DNA from: Cryptomeria japonica
Lineage: Eukaryota > Streptophyta > Pinopsida > Cupressales > Cupressaceae
DNA length: 64,000 bases
NCBI RefSeq assembly: GCF_030272615.1
Contig: NC_081407.1
Location: forward strand, 98,997,897-99,061,896
Direction: 5' to 3'
Position 1 is the stretch's first letter. Every line of letters begins with the position of its first letter. A program made the translations under genes and the position numbers. This document shows positions 35,139 to 46,990 of this stretch, piece by piece. The notes beneath the pieces were generated by a model that was not told where the DNA came from, did not search any database, and saw nothing but the letters and a program-made list of their open reading frames with translations.

Positions 35139-36130
35139 TGTTATCACTTGAACCTGCACCCCTGTTTGCTAAGCTATCAACTCAGCAGGCTTGTGACACA
35201 TGGGAACCCTCCTAGGCCTGTGGGTTGCCTAAAAAATGGAGTGAACCTCCAGAGTAAGCTGGTTCTTTTCAGATTCTGCACCTAAACTAACAATTTCTTC
35301 AAGGAAAAGAGTAAGGAGGAGAAAATGTAAAACTAAAATTTGAATCTAAGGTGATTGCACCAGATGGTATTTTTGAAATCTAACTAAGCAAAGGACACAC
35401 AGTACAACAGTGATAATAAACCCTTTTTTACACTAACCAACAACCCATGACCCTTGCATCAATGCTTCAAAAGCAGGCTGGATAATCACAGTCCTAAGAG
35501 GGAAAAATCCTTTTCACAACCTAAGACTATTAATCATTAAAAACACAGCTTATGACCTGCAAGTAGTATATATGTTTCTGCATAAGGCATCAAAAGGAAA
35601 TGTAAATTTTAAGGGGGGCAAAAGCCAACCACCAAAGAACCGACTAACCCTGAAGATGCAGTAACAGAGAAAGATGAGAAGTAGAGCAGCAAACCAAGCT
35701 ATTATCCTTGCCAAACAGGTATCACCAAGCTTTATAACTCCTGAAAATGTGTTACAAAGACATCCCTTCTTGCAGAGAGAACAAAAAAAATTACAGTCTG
35801 CTCCAAGATGAATGAATCAGAACCCTTACAAAAATGAAGGTTCCCAGTATATATGCTTTTTTCCCAAAGTTATCAAGAAGACTCCACCTCCTCATTTTAG
35901 GTCGAGCAAACTCAAAAAACCTACTTTTTGGGCCTCAAAAATATCTGAAAAGGGATAAACCTGAGCCAAAAGGCTAAGTCATCCATTCTGCAACCATAAA
36001 ACCTCATAAATGCAACATAAATGACCTTGAAATGTCTCTGACAGGCCTGCAAGCCCTCATAAATGCAAAAAATATCCCTCCCTGATCTCCAAACAAAATA
36101 TCTAATAAAGTGATTTTTTTAAAAAAATTT

Positions 36131-36419
36131 ATTATTATCTGGTCAGACATTTGTTTGACTTTATTTTTCATTTATATTTAAAGATCTTAATAACATAAAA
36201 ATAATAAAATCGTTTTATTTAAAGTGACAAAATAAATAAATCACTTTAATAACACAATTTTATTATTTTTATTTATTAAATAATAAAATGTAATAAAAAA
36301 TATATTTAATAAAAGTGTTGATTTACACTTTAATAAATAAAATCTTTTTATTATATTTTATTAATTTTTTAAATATAAAATAAAAATAAAACCAAACCTA
36401 TGTTTGATCAAATAATAAT
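36131..36419. repeat. AT-rich inverted repeat inside the long module (copy B)
   Basis: Arms 36131-36150 and 36400-36419 are imperfect reverse complements, surrounding nearly pure A/T sequence. They correspond to the arms in copies A and C. Confidence 0.65.
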
Positions 36420-37381
36420 AAAAAAAAAAAAAATTTAAAAAGAAAAACTTTAAAAAAATTTATTTGTTTACATCTCTTAGAGGGCGTATTTCTTGAGTTT
36501 TAAAAGTTACCTTGCTAAGAAATTTGCAAGGGGAGACATTAAGTGATATGAAATCACTTAGGAAACAAGAAAGAATTACAAAGTTATAAAGTGATTAAAA
36601 TCACTTGGAAGCATGTTGCGAACCTTACCATGTGGCCCTCATGCATAATGCGTGGCATGGAAAAGAAGAGAAAGAATGCGAAGGAAACATGGCGATTTTT
36701 TTTATGAAGATATTTTAGGGAAAACATAACCCTAAAGTTCATTTGCTCTTCACTTTTGTCTTTCGACAATTCTGGAAACTGGCTCTGCATCCTTCTGGGC
36801 GCCGCTTAGGGTTTGAGCTGGGCGTGGAAAGAAGAAAAATGTCGATTTCTTCTCTGTTCTGGGTGCCGAAATGATTGCTGGGCCTCTTTTTCTCCTTACG
36901 GCCTACTCTTTGACTGCATTTTTGCTAGTTTCGGGCTCATTTTATGGAGTCGCTGTGAAAATCTGTTGCGTTTCTGAGCATTTTTTGGGTGTTCGAAGTG
37001 ACTCCTTCCTTGCTGGGCGCGATCCTTTCACCTTGCATCTGTTATTCCTCACAGGTTCACCATTCTTTACCGATTCTGGAAGGAAAAAATGCTTTTCAAT
37101 GTAATATGCATGGCTTTCCTCTCTGTGTCTTTCTGAAATATTTCATGGCATTCGACTTTGCTCGGCATTTGCTTCTATTTGTAAAAAATCTACTTATGTG
37201 ATTTGTTGCACTTTCTGTAAGCTATTAACTCAGCACTGCAGGATTATCTTTCCTTTTTCTATCATACTTATGAGAATAATAGTTCGAACTGTTGTGTTTT
37301 CCATTTTTCTGAGTAATTGTGCAACTTCTCCATTTCACTGTTTGGAGGCCTGCCTTGCCTAGCTTCTCTGGGTTGTCTGAA

Positions 37382-38457
37382 TCAGACTTCTGGTGTTTCT
37401 TCATATACTTTAGATGCAGTCAAATGCAAAGCTGTCCTTCCATCATAGTCATCCCGAGCTGGATCTTGACCAGCCCTAATCAAATTCTTTAGATGATATA
37501 AATCACCATGGTAAGCGGCGCTGTTTACTTGTAATGCTAATTCGGCTTCTTGCTTTGCAATTAGAAGAGTGATATCTGATTCCAGCTGCTTGATTCTCAG
37601 ATCTGTTTCTTTTCCCTCAAGGAGGTTGGTTAGGACTTGTCGTCCATCTTTGAAATAAAGTTGTAGAATTATTAACAAAAGATTGTTTTTTCTAGTCGCA
37701 AAAGCCTACACAACTCACAAACACGAACTGTGTAAGGCTGTGGAATCTTGCAAAGCACAGCAATTTCACCAAATATGCTATGTGGTTCAAGCCGTGAAAT
37801 AGTACCCTCCAATCCATCCCCAGCAGCAAGTATTTCTTCCAAAGAACCACTAGAAATAATGTAAAGTTGATCTACCGCATTTCCTTGCTCCATTATGACT
37901 TCACCAGGAAGAAAAAACTCCTCATGAAATCTCGTTACAATCTGACTTATAAATTCAGAGCTACATTCCTTGAAAAGAGGCACCTGTTCAACCTCTGACA
38001 TATATAATGATTGGGAGACCTTTGCATGAATAGATATTGGAATATCATGAAGAACAATAGCTTCACTATAACTACTCTCATACTGCAAACGCACATGGCC
38101 CTTAATTTGTGCCCTTATGTCCCTCCCAAGCTTATTTCTATTCATGTATCTGATGAGATCGGTCATTCTATCTCTAAATCTTTCAGTCTTGGATCCCTTA
38201 ACAATTAGTGCTGACATGTTACCAATCAAATAGGCACCAAGAATCATGTCAAATGAAACATATATCATAACAAATATCATCTCCCTTGTGTTCACAGCAT
38301 GTATGTCACCATAACCAACAGTAGCCATGGTAACAATGGCAAAATAAAGTGATGTTATGTACCGCCTCTCAACACTGATCTCTCTGAAATCTCCAAAGTG
38401 GTAATCACCCAAAGTTAAGCTCCCAATCCATGTAAATCCTTCCTTTGATTCTGGAAG
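37382..38457 (-). pseudogene. SKOR/GORK-type outward K+ channel fragment, captured
   Basis: From residue 94 of a minus-strand frame starting at 38736, the sequence is that of a plant Shaker outward-rectifying K+ channel. The P-loop with selectivity filter ATVGYGDIHAVN is followed by S6, the C-linker and a cyclic-nucleotide-binding-like domain (FLPGEVIMEQGNAVDQLYII, EIAVLCKIPQPYTVRV). The frame ends near 37672. After a one-base shift it continues at 37382-37678 with LLEGKETDLRIKQLESDI and an ankyrin start, DLYHLKNLIRAGQDP and YDGRTALHL. Voltage-sensor segments S1-S4 and most ankyrin repeats are missing. About 350 codons run without an intron. In the intact plasma-membrane channel these parts mediate K+ efflux, as in xylem loading. 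Confidence 0.85.
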
Positions 38458-38736
38458 GGTTGTATTGAAAACAACATTTTTACAATCCGGAAGGATGCTC
38501 ATAGACCATGCAGACAAGCTATAAGTGTTTCCATCAAATGTTGTAGCTAAATCTTTTGTCTGATCAGTATTGGCAATGAATGCTGAATATGTTTCTGAGT
38601 CTGTGTAGTAAAGGTGTGCCTCTAAACCAGGTCCAAAATAGCGATATTTAGGGTCTGAGCTTATCGTAGCTGGTTCACAAGGTTTAATGGCTCTATGTAG
38701 ATCTTTAATGTGCCCCCATCTTGGTTGTCTCACCAT
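38458..38736 (-). pseudogene. Beta-galactosidase (GH35) fragment, captured, in frame with K+ channel piece
   Basis: 93 codons (VRQPRWGHIKDLHRAIKPCE to SILPDCKNVVFNT) match fragment 1 of copy A closely. The same frame continues without a stop into the channel sequence, giving a 354-codon chimera opening at Met 38736. The A and B fragments start at the same place, so they descend from one capture. Confidence 0.85.
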
Positions 38737-38960
38737 TCTAAAAGTTGATTGCCATTGACACTCACAGCTGATTCAAGTACATCCTTGTCTGATCATGACC
38801 ACTGTGTACTCCTTTGATAACTTTACTGCTGTGTGCATCTTTGAATGACTGTTTGGACTGAAAATGGTGAAAAACAAACACTAGAAACCATCCTTTTGTC
38901 ATTTGCCATTCAATGCTGTGCATTAAAAATAGATATTTTATAAAAACTGTAGCTGCCATT
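38737..38960 (-). pseudogene. Prolyl oligopeptidase remnant (mostly deleted)
   Basis: The frame SKQSFKDAHSSKVIKGVHSG shared with copy A is followed directly by codons for the end of the oligopeptidase piece (near VNGNQL). In A the two points are 393 bp apart and both carry ATCAGACAAG, so B lost the intervening DNA between these repeats. The remnant has no function as an enzyme. Confidence 0.7.
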
Positions 38961-39109
38961 TAAACATTATTCTCTTAAAATCTGAATATTATTTCCAAGG
39001 ACGCAGCTGACTTGAATTTGTTGAAATGTCTGATCAATCACGCCTTTTCCAGCTTATCATAAAAAATCTTTTAGGCTTGATGCATAAAATGTCGTTTTGT
39101 TGATCATTT

Positions 39110-39856
39110 GCATGAAACCTTGCCATTCTCCACATGAGCTGGGCTCAACCCTTGTGGGAGCCGCATTCATCTCCACTCATCTTAGTGAATTTCATAACCA
39201 GCAAGCTGTCCCTTTTCCTTTTCCTGCACATGAAACAAACCTGTTAGCAAAAAATGCATATGTATGGTGACCTTCCTTTGATCTGATTTTTTGCCTTTCG
39301 AGATTCCTTTGTGATGCGAGCTATATGCATTTGATGTACATAGGGATCATATATATATATGCGTGCATTAGTATATATGTCAGAAATGCAGCCAGCTATT
39401 GCTTAGAACAAAATGTTCTAATACATTGTTTGTTTTCAACTTTTTGCAGATATCAAAAGGAAAACATCAACGGACCAGGGTGGAGCAGCAAGACAAAGGC
39501 GACGACGAGCGTCCCTCAACTGTTCCAGTCATTCAGGCAATGACTGGTTCCATTCTTGACATGCCTTTTCCTCATTTTTTCCTTTGTACTTGTGCATACA
39601 TATATGTATATTTCCTTTCTGCACTGGATGCACGTAGCTAGTCCCACGGCTCCTTGTGTGGGACGCAATTTTGAATATGAATAAAATACTTTTCTTTTGC
39701 AATGAGATGCTTCTCTCTTTGTTGTTACAGAATAGAAGTACTTAGAAACACCATCTTTAAAACACAAAAATAGAGAATAAGTATACACTAGCTTTCTTTT
39801 GTTCATGCTAGCATTTCTCAACCTATTTTTCAGCCAGGAGCGAAAAATAGGTAACA
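39110..39856 (-). repeat. Short terminal module of Element X (copy B)
   Basis: Inverse of 20389-21135. It ends (plus strand) in the 10-bp-stem hairpin 39822-39851 and GTAACA. It includes the reading frame at 39399-39641 described for copy A and a short TATATATATATAT run at 39350-39360. Confidence 0.75.
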
Positions 39857-40260
39857 GGTATCAATTGGGTGTTCTCGAGAAACCAAACCTTGCTTTGCCA
39901 CACTAGGGACAACTACACAAAGCGGGTGCAATCTTCAATGGGTTGTGCTTATGATCGAGATGTTGGGATGCACAGAGGATGGGCTCAGACTAACTTTGCA
40001 CAATAAAATGGAAATCATCCATTTACCAAAAGTATGAGCGGAGATACACCATCAATCGACACTTATCAAATCCTTCATTCAAATTAACAACAATGAAAGC
40101 AAATCTAGATTAATTCTAACTAAGTGTTGAGGAAATTGAAACCATGCAAATCATTCAAATAATAGAGATTACAAAGCAGCGCACATGCAATATATTATCT
40201 AGAAATGACCTTAAGCAACAATACATCAAAAACCTCACACCCTCCAATAAGAGGAGGTAG

Positions 40261-40351
40261 CCTTATATAGTTCTTCAAATATAAATGAACGGCCGAGATC
40301 AAACAGCAATCAAGGGCCCAGATTGAAAGCTACAAACCCTAATTAGGGTTT
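40261..40351 (-). promoter_or_regulatory. LTR-H copy 4 promoter: telo-box palindrome and TATA box
   Basis: AAACCCTAATTAGGGTTT (40334-40351, perfect) and, 60-70 bases on along the minus strand, CTATATAAGG (40261-40270). The order and spacing match copies 1, 3 and 5. Confidence 0.65.
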
Positions 40352-42088
40352 CTCAAAACTGACTACCCTCGACCAATGAGAAATTTACATTTGAGACACT
40401 TGTCCTTCTTGCTAAATATGAACCATCAATGAAAATAGAAGGTTGTTGCATTGTGAAGTGTGCCCTTCTAGAAGCTTCTGGATAAGTCAGGTTCATTGAA
40501 CCTAGACATGTTGACTTGGAGCAATTTGATTGGTCGAAAGATGATGAGGCGCCACCTCAACGTGTTGGACGTCTTCCTTGAATTCTCCAATTTGTGTCAA
40601 GAAATTGTCTAAGTATCGAAATTTGATTCCTTCTTCTCGCCATTTGATTTTTCTTGGGAGCTTGTCTTTTTCAATTCCTTCCAAAGATGAAATCCTTCAA
40701 GAAGTTGGAAGTTTATTTAGATTTTCCATATTTTCACCAAGTCTGAGAACTTTTCTTTCTTAATACCTTGAGATTCTTTCAAGTGCCTCGAATTTGGAGA
40801 AGAAATCTCTTCGCGAAGTATTTCTCATACTTAGCCAAATTTTGGCCCTCTCTATGCTCGGACGAACCTTGCTCGTGGTCTCGTCTTCAATTCTGAATTT
40901 GGCTTGAAACTCCATTTGTGTTTTTTGTGATGATCCTGCCTTCAGCTGCCAATTTATGTTGCGTGGGAGGAGGGTAAAAGCTCTAGATAACCTCTTGCAA
41001 ATATAAAATGATGGGATCAAGCTATTCAGACATTCCCTGTGATCATGCCCTCCTTCTTGATACCCTGAAATTTGGAGAAGGATTTCTCCATGCCTTTATC
41101 ATAATTGGGGAAATCGGAATTTTCTCTGTGAAACATTTCCCATACTTAGCCAAATTTTGGCCATCTTCACGCCCGGATGAACCTTGCCCATGAACTTGTC
41201 CACAATCCTCCATTTGGCTTGAAAATCCAGCTACGATCTCTATGATGATCCCGCTTCTATTTCATCCTGCGACCTGTAAAACCAAAGGAAAATAAGTTAG
41301 AAATCTATCTTGGATTAATGAAAATCGAGGTTGCGAATGGCTAAGTGTTTGGAGATTTCATTTCATTTTCATACTTAGCCATAAAAAATGGATTTTCACC
41401 CCTTAGAAATTCGAACAAATTCACTAAAAATCATTTCTCAAACTCTAGAAAGAAACTCAGAAAATACATAAATCTGCATCATGAATTTAATTTCACCTTC
41501 GAATAAACAAAAGTAAGGCTAGAAATTTCTCAAAAATACTCAAAAATTCAGGAGAGATTCAATAATTCTTCCTTATACTGGTTGTCTTTCTCCAAAAATC
41601 TGTGAAACTTTTGTCAAAAAGTTTATCCAACTTCCAGCAATATCCAAAACTTTCTCCAGATGAACTCCAAACTGAAAGTATTTTACTATGCTCTCCTTAA
41701 TATCTTCGAACTTCTTGGTTTAAAAATGAAGTTTGTAATGAAGTATTTGTAAATAAAATTAACTCTTCAATTGGAAACCCTTAAAATCTTCCAACTCATA
41801 CTTCCAATTCTATCTTCACTCTTTAGGAAAGTGTTGTCATGTTTCCAAGTTTGAAGAAAATATCTTCCAAAAGTTTCCAATTTGGTTTATACGTTGAAAT
41901 ATTTATTAATCTTCCAATATTCTCTTTCATAACTCTCTATTTTGGATTTAGGTTTGAAATCCTTAACAATCTTCCAATACTCTCCTTTTGAAAACTTTCC
42001 ATTTTGGTTTTTTTTTTAAGTTCGAAATCTTGGAGGATTTTATGACATCACTTGCATTTTTGTTGATTTTGTTTGACTTTTATGTTTA

Positions 42089-42985
42089 GGCGGACTTTTG
42101 AAGACTCACCTTCATATTCATCAAACTTTGACGGACTTTCCTTACCTCTCCAAGGCATGGCGGACTTTTAAGACATGGTTACCAAGGGCAGAGTTTGAAG
42201 ACTTTTCCTTCAAGCATAGGATGGACCTTTTAACTAAGGCATGGCGGACTTTGAGAAGGCCTTCACATGGCCTAGAGCGGAGTTTTGAAGGTCTTCTTTG
42301 ATGCTCTTCCTTTGCATGGCAGAGTTTTAAGACCACTCCCAAGGCTTCTCCAAGGTATGGCGGACTTTTAAGTCAACCTCTACATGGCGGACTTTGGACT
42401 TAACCTCTATATGGCGGACTTCTATGACATCTTTTACAACCTTTGAAGGCCTAGGACAGAGTTCTATCTTCCTCAACATGGTGAACTTTTTCTGGTCTTC
42501 AACCAGCATGGCGGACTTCTAGAAGCTCTCTATCATCTCCTTGGATAGGGCGGACTTTGGTGTTACCCCCACCAAGGCGGACTTTGGGTGACCTTAACAA
42601 GGCGAACCTCTCCATTGCTAGAATCTTGGTGGACTTTGATGCCCTTCCTTTGCATGGCAGATTTTAAGTGTTGGTCATCAACATAGGGCGGAGTTTAGGA
42701 AGGCTCCCACATGCTTGGAGGGTGGAGTTTTAAAACATCACCAAGGCAGACTTTTGACTACTTCCTCATGCATGGTGGACTTTGGAGTTCCCTCCAACAT
42801 GGCGGACTTTGGAGGGGGCTCAAGGCATGGTGGACTTTGGAGGCATCTCCCCAAGCACCCCACACACACATGGCAGACTTTGGAAGGTGCTCCCTCATGG
42901 GCAGACTTTAGACATCTCTCAACATAGGGTGGAGTTTAGAGCTCTCTCTTCAAGGCGAACTTTTTGAAGGCTCTCAAGAGGGCGG
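42089..42985. repeat. Array of about 30 GGCGGACTTT motifs
   Basis: CATGGCGGACTTT, AGGGCGGAGTTT, AAGGCAGACTTT and close variants recur about 30 times in 0.9 kb, separated by 15-35 bases of C/T-rich filler such as CTCTCCAAG. Several short open frames cross it, all products of the repeat. It is the private array of LTR-H copy 4. Confidence 0.85.
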
Positions 42986-43276
42986 ACTATATATGAAATA
43001 TAACATTTAAGTATGTTCTTATACTTTAAGTTATATTTTATATATATTGTCAGGATGTTTGAGAGTGGTTTCAGATCTCTAGGACTAATAATGCAAAATC
43101 TAGTTGTTGGAGGATTCTCCAATTTTCCAGACAGTCAAATTTCAAGATTAGGATGACATTCCAGAGTTGCCAAATTTCTTAGAAAAAATTCAAAATTTCA
43201 CAGCTTAATCAAATTTAACCGGATTAACTTGAAATTTGAAATCCATGCCTAGGTGGCTCATCTAAGGCATCACGCC

Positions 43277-43517
43277 CCCTAAAATCTAGGGATTTGGCTT
43301 TTTAGGTCAAACTTGGAATTTTTGAGTTCCGATCAAAGTTGGTCAGTGGTGTAAGTGCAAACCTTAGATTCGCATCCTGAAAAAGCAAAAAGCAGTATGA
43401 TCCCTAAAATCTAGGGATTTGGCTTTTTAGGTCAAAACTTGGAATTCTCGAGTCCCGGTCAGTGGTGCAAGTGCAAACCCTAGATTCCCATCCCGAAAAA
43501 GCAAAAAGCAAGCATCC
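43277..43517. repeat. 125-bp tandem duplication
   Basis: Two copies (43277-43401 and 43402-43517) begin CCCTAAAATCTAGGGATTTG and continue through GGTCAGTGGTG and AAAAAGCAAAAAGCA. The second has lost about 10 bases. Confidence 0.85.
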
Positions 43518-43850
43518 CTAAAAAATAGGAAAAACTTTCTAAAAATAGCCATACCGGGGATCGGGCTGAAAGTGCCAAAAACAAAACTCCCTACAAAATA
43601 GGAAAAAGCAAAAAAGCAAACTTTCTAAAAATAGAAAGTTGTCCAAATTCATCCAAATCAATTGCGATCTTCATCCTTTGGCCTTTCTAAGCACTCTGGT
43701 GGTGTTCATACTCTGGAATCACATGGTTTGCAAAAACTAACTTTCAATCGTGAGGACCTGAATTGCTCAAAACTGAGCAAGGCTTGGTGAAACTGCAGCA
43801 GAAGGTCACGAGACACTAACAAAACCCTAGAAAGCAGGAAAAAAGAGGGT

Positions 43851-43867
43851 CCCCATTTGCAATGGGG
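43851..43867 (-). other. LTR-H 5' hairpin (copy 4)
   Basis: CCCCATT-TGC-AATGGGG, a perfect 7-bp stem about 25 bases inside the minus-strand TGTTGTG start at 43891. Confidence 0.75.
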
Positions 43868-43891
43868 CGATGTGTGAAAAAGGTCACAACA

Positions 43892-46328
43892 CAATCTAGC
43901 ACCAAGAATCTACTTGCCAAGGAGTTTTGGTTCAAACATTCTATGCTTCTCTTGCAAACTCAGCTCAACACAACTCTTCCCTCAACTTCTACCTTTTGCA
44001 CAATTGTTTCGCCTTCAGATTTTTTTATACACTCTTGGCTCAGCTTCTTCTCATTCAATTGATAGCCTTTCAATACCTCAAAGGCTACTCTTGTACAATT
44101 CTATGAAGGAATGCGGCTTTGTCTCCAAACTTCCCTCGTCCAGAGAAGATTGTCTTGACTTTTCAACTTAACTGTGTTCTTGAGAAGGGCTCTGACTTGG
44201 TAATCATACATTTGCATTTTCCTCAAGTGTTTCTTCTAATCGTCTCCTTCATTCCCTTTGCTTCATGATCATTAAAGATCACTTGATCTCATGGTCTTGA
44301 CCACCTTGTAGCATCTTCTTGCCTTTATTGAGATATTCCAAAGATGTAATATTCCAACACCTTATTCCAATGTTCTACTAAGGTAAATCAGCCTAAATTT
44401 TCTATGCTTATCACTAATGCTCAAAGCTACACCATAGACAACTTCCAATCTTTTAGTCTTTCTTGTAACATTAGATGGAGTAGTTCAACTATTGAGGAAT
44501 GACCCACAGTTTTATAGTCAAAATCAGAAAGAATAAGGGCATATTTTTTTTCACATTGTAGGTTCCAAAGCTAAAGGACCACTTGGAGATTTCATACTTC
44601 ATCGAGCAGACATTGCTAACTGGATAGAGAAAAATCAAGTATTTTGCTTCTTAGTCTTGACTCATGGATACGTTATCTACTAGTACACAAAACAGCAGAA
44701 CTTGGTTTTCTGTATTTTTTGCATGATATTATATATTTCGATGGATATTTTATTTTCCTCTCCGAAAACACTAACAGGATATAATGTCTCATGTATATGT
44801 GTCTATTTGTACAGGAAATAGCAGAGCTTGGTTTTCTGTATTTTTTACATGATATTATATATTTCAATGGATATTTTATTTCCTCTCTGAAAACACCAAC
44901 AGGATATAATCATATCTTTTTTGTACCACTAGCTATCTTTCACATTTTAGAAACTACAATTCATTGTTATAGACCATTGCTTCCTATTTTAAACATCGTC
45001 TAAATGCATAAACACCGCATTTGCATCTTATAAGAAATTTTCTCTACAGATTTAATTGGCACTGTAAGTGGACACAAGTAAAGACAATATTCCACAGTAA
45101 AGACAATATTCCACAGATACTAAATGTCTAAATCTATTATAGTCTACTTGTATCAGTCAGTGAAAGCGAGCTTATCTAACAATATTAGACTCCATTAAAG
45201 AACCACAGGCACATGCTTAACAATATTCTACAAAATAACATGTGAATTTAATTTCAAAACTTGTGAATTACAAGATTAACATGTAACCTCTAACATATGC
45301 AGCATTTCACTCGGAGAAATTGAGCATTTATATTCATTCATAAATACCAAGTTGTGCATGATTTGCTACTCTCAAGCTTGCCCAAAGTCACTAACCATCC
45401 AATTTATAATGCTTCTCAAGTAGACAAATTCATTACAAACTTGTGAGTATGTTCCACTTCTTAGACTTCTTGAAAAGTTTGACTGTTTCTGGACTTGTGA
45501 ATGTTGTTGTGCAGCTCTAAAATGTTGATATCATGAGGCAAGACTTGTTGATGAGCATATTAATGCCACTGAAATGTTGGCATGGGATCTACAAGCATCA
45601 GGAGATCTAGTGTATAATTCATGCTAATAAACAATTAAGACTGAAAAAAAAAGATTAGTCCAGAAAGGAGATTACGGAATCTGCTAAAATGCTGATACAC
45701 TTGAACATGCATGTGATGGCTTTATGAATGATCACCTGAATATTGGATGATGAGTTGAATAAAACCCTTGGAACTATTAACCATCAACAAATTGTGACAC
45801 AAATTGAAATGAAATGAAAGATTTTAATAAAATCAAAAAGATTGCAGGTCTATGGGACCACCAAGCAACACCATGAAAGATCTTTACACCCTGCCAAGAA
45901 AGAAACAAACAACACACAGTCCATGACACATAGACAGCCTGTACAAGATCTCACAAGATAAACATGTCCAGAACAGGGACAAATGCCAATTGTGAGACTA
46001 AAAATGTAAGGAGAAATGCCAATCATGATATTGGACTTGATCCCTCATCCAGTCAACCATGTTTATTCAAGATTTAGTGTCAATCGAAGACATTGAGCCC
46101 ACAAAAGATTTACAGAACCTGTAATTTAGTTTGATTTCATTCCCTTTCTTTGTTGGAGAAACGTTCATTATACATAAGAGTGCAATATCTCAAAGATATA
46201 AACTAAAATATCATGGGCTTTGCCACTTCACAGTTGACTTGACCATCATGACAAAACACAAAGCAAACCCATAAATGTATAGCATCCCAAATTTAATTTG
46301 TGGAATTGAAGAATAGGCCAGTTCAAAT
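43892..46328. other. Unassigned AT-rich sequence with one tandem duplication
   Basis: No gene was recognised, and no upstream TFB1 exon was found. 44683-44912 holds two copies of a unit of roughly 120-125 bp sharing CAGARCTTGGTTTTCTGTAT, CATGATATTATATATTTC and ACAGGATATAAT. Confidence 0.45.
44683..44912. repeat. Tandem duplication, unit about 122 bp
   Basis: The first unit is about 44683-44785, the second about 44808-44912, with a short unmatched spacer. The copies are closely similar by eye. Confidence 0.7.
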
Positions 46329-46990
46329 GTAATGTCCCTTTTTCTGGATTACCTTGTAATTTGCCCTAAATTCCCAAAATCCAAATGAAACAAGGAACAT
46401 AATATAGTTAAAGATATAATCCTCACCTAAGAATAGGATGAGATAAGTCTGTCTTGGAAACCTGCAACCAAATTAGATGATAATATAGACATAATACATG
46501 TAATGCATCCATTTCTATGGTCAAGGGAGGAAGACACTTATAGCACATAAATCTAAATGATCTCATGGGTTCAACCATAACGAGGGTTGAGATAGGAGGG
46601 CCATGATGAGGTGCCCTAAATATCCCCGGCCCTAGGCCCAAGAGCGGAAACTCTGTCCCCCTTGGCCTCATGTGGTCTTAACCATGCTCATGAGGTGGTG
46701 TACTTCCAAAGCTTGTACATTGTTCCCCTCCATCACGTTATCCTTCTCACCTCTTATGATTGAAGATCCCTTCTAGTTTACCTCAATAACTAACCCATAT
46801 AGGGCTCGTAGGAAAGACTGAAATAGGGTGCCCTTAACTTGACCCTAGGCCCAAGAGTGGAACCTCTATCCCCCTTGGCCTCATGTGGTCCTTAACCATT
46901 CTCATGAGATGGTGTACCTAGTAAGGTCTCACCATTCCCCCTACTTGCACTTCCTTTCATTCCCTATTATGGTCGATTATTGTAGGTATA
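46329..46990 (+). repeat. TGTAATGTCCC-type repeat, copy 2
   Basis: It opens TGTAATGTCCCTTTTT like 1292 and contains two modules about 214 bp apart (near 46625-46710 and 46840-46925). Each has CCCTAGGCCCAAGAG, GGAA, TCCCCCTTGGCCTCATGTGG and TGGTGTAC. It is probably an LTR fragment. No coding sequence was recognised. Confidence 0.5.

Larger units (their letters stand above)
35139..39856 (-). mobile_element. Element X copy B, complete, with captured host-gene fragments
   Basis: 4,718 bp flanked by GGTAT (35134-35138 and 39857-39861). On the plus strand it begins TGTTATCACTTGAACC and ends AATAGGTAACA. Captured pieces read on the minus strand: a short prolyl oligopeptidase remnant, a GH35 piece, then the pore-to-cNBD part of an SKOR/GORK-type K+ channel with the start of its ankyrin region. 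Relative to copy A it lacks 393 bp of the oligopeptidase and about 120 bp next to the short module, and it branches away after the GH35 codons NVVFNT. It is inserted in LTR-H copy 4. No transposase or RT is present. Confidence 0.85.
39857..43891 (-). mobile_element. LTR-H copy 4, 5' part
   Basis: On the minus strand it starts at 43891 with TGTTGTGACC and the hairpin 43851-43867. A 125-bp duplication (43277-43517), the GGCGGACTTT array (42089-42985) and a promoter with telo-box (40334-40351) and CTATATAAGG (40261-40270) follow. It is broken by Element X copy B at 39856 and continues at 35138-34836. The total without the insert is about 4.3 kb. Confidence 0.65.

Noticed and set aside
42098-42967. 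Several 60-70 codon frames
   Set aside because: They come from the GGCGGACTTT array.
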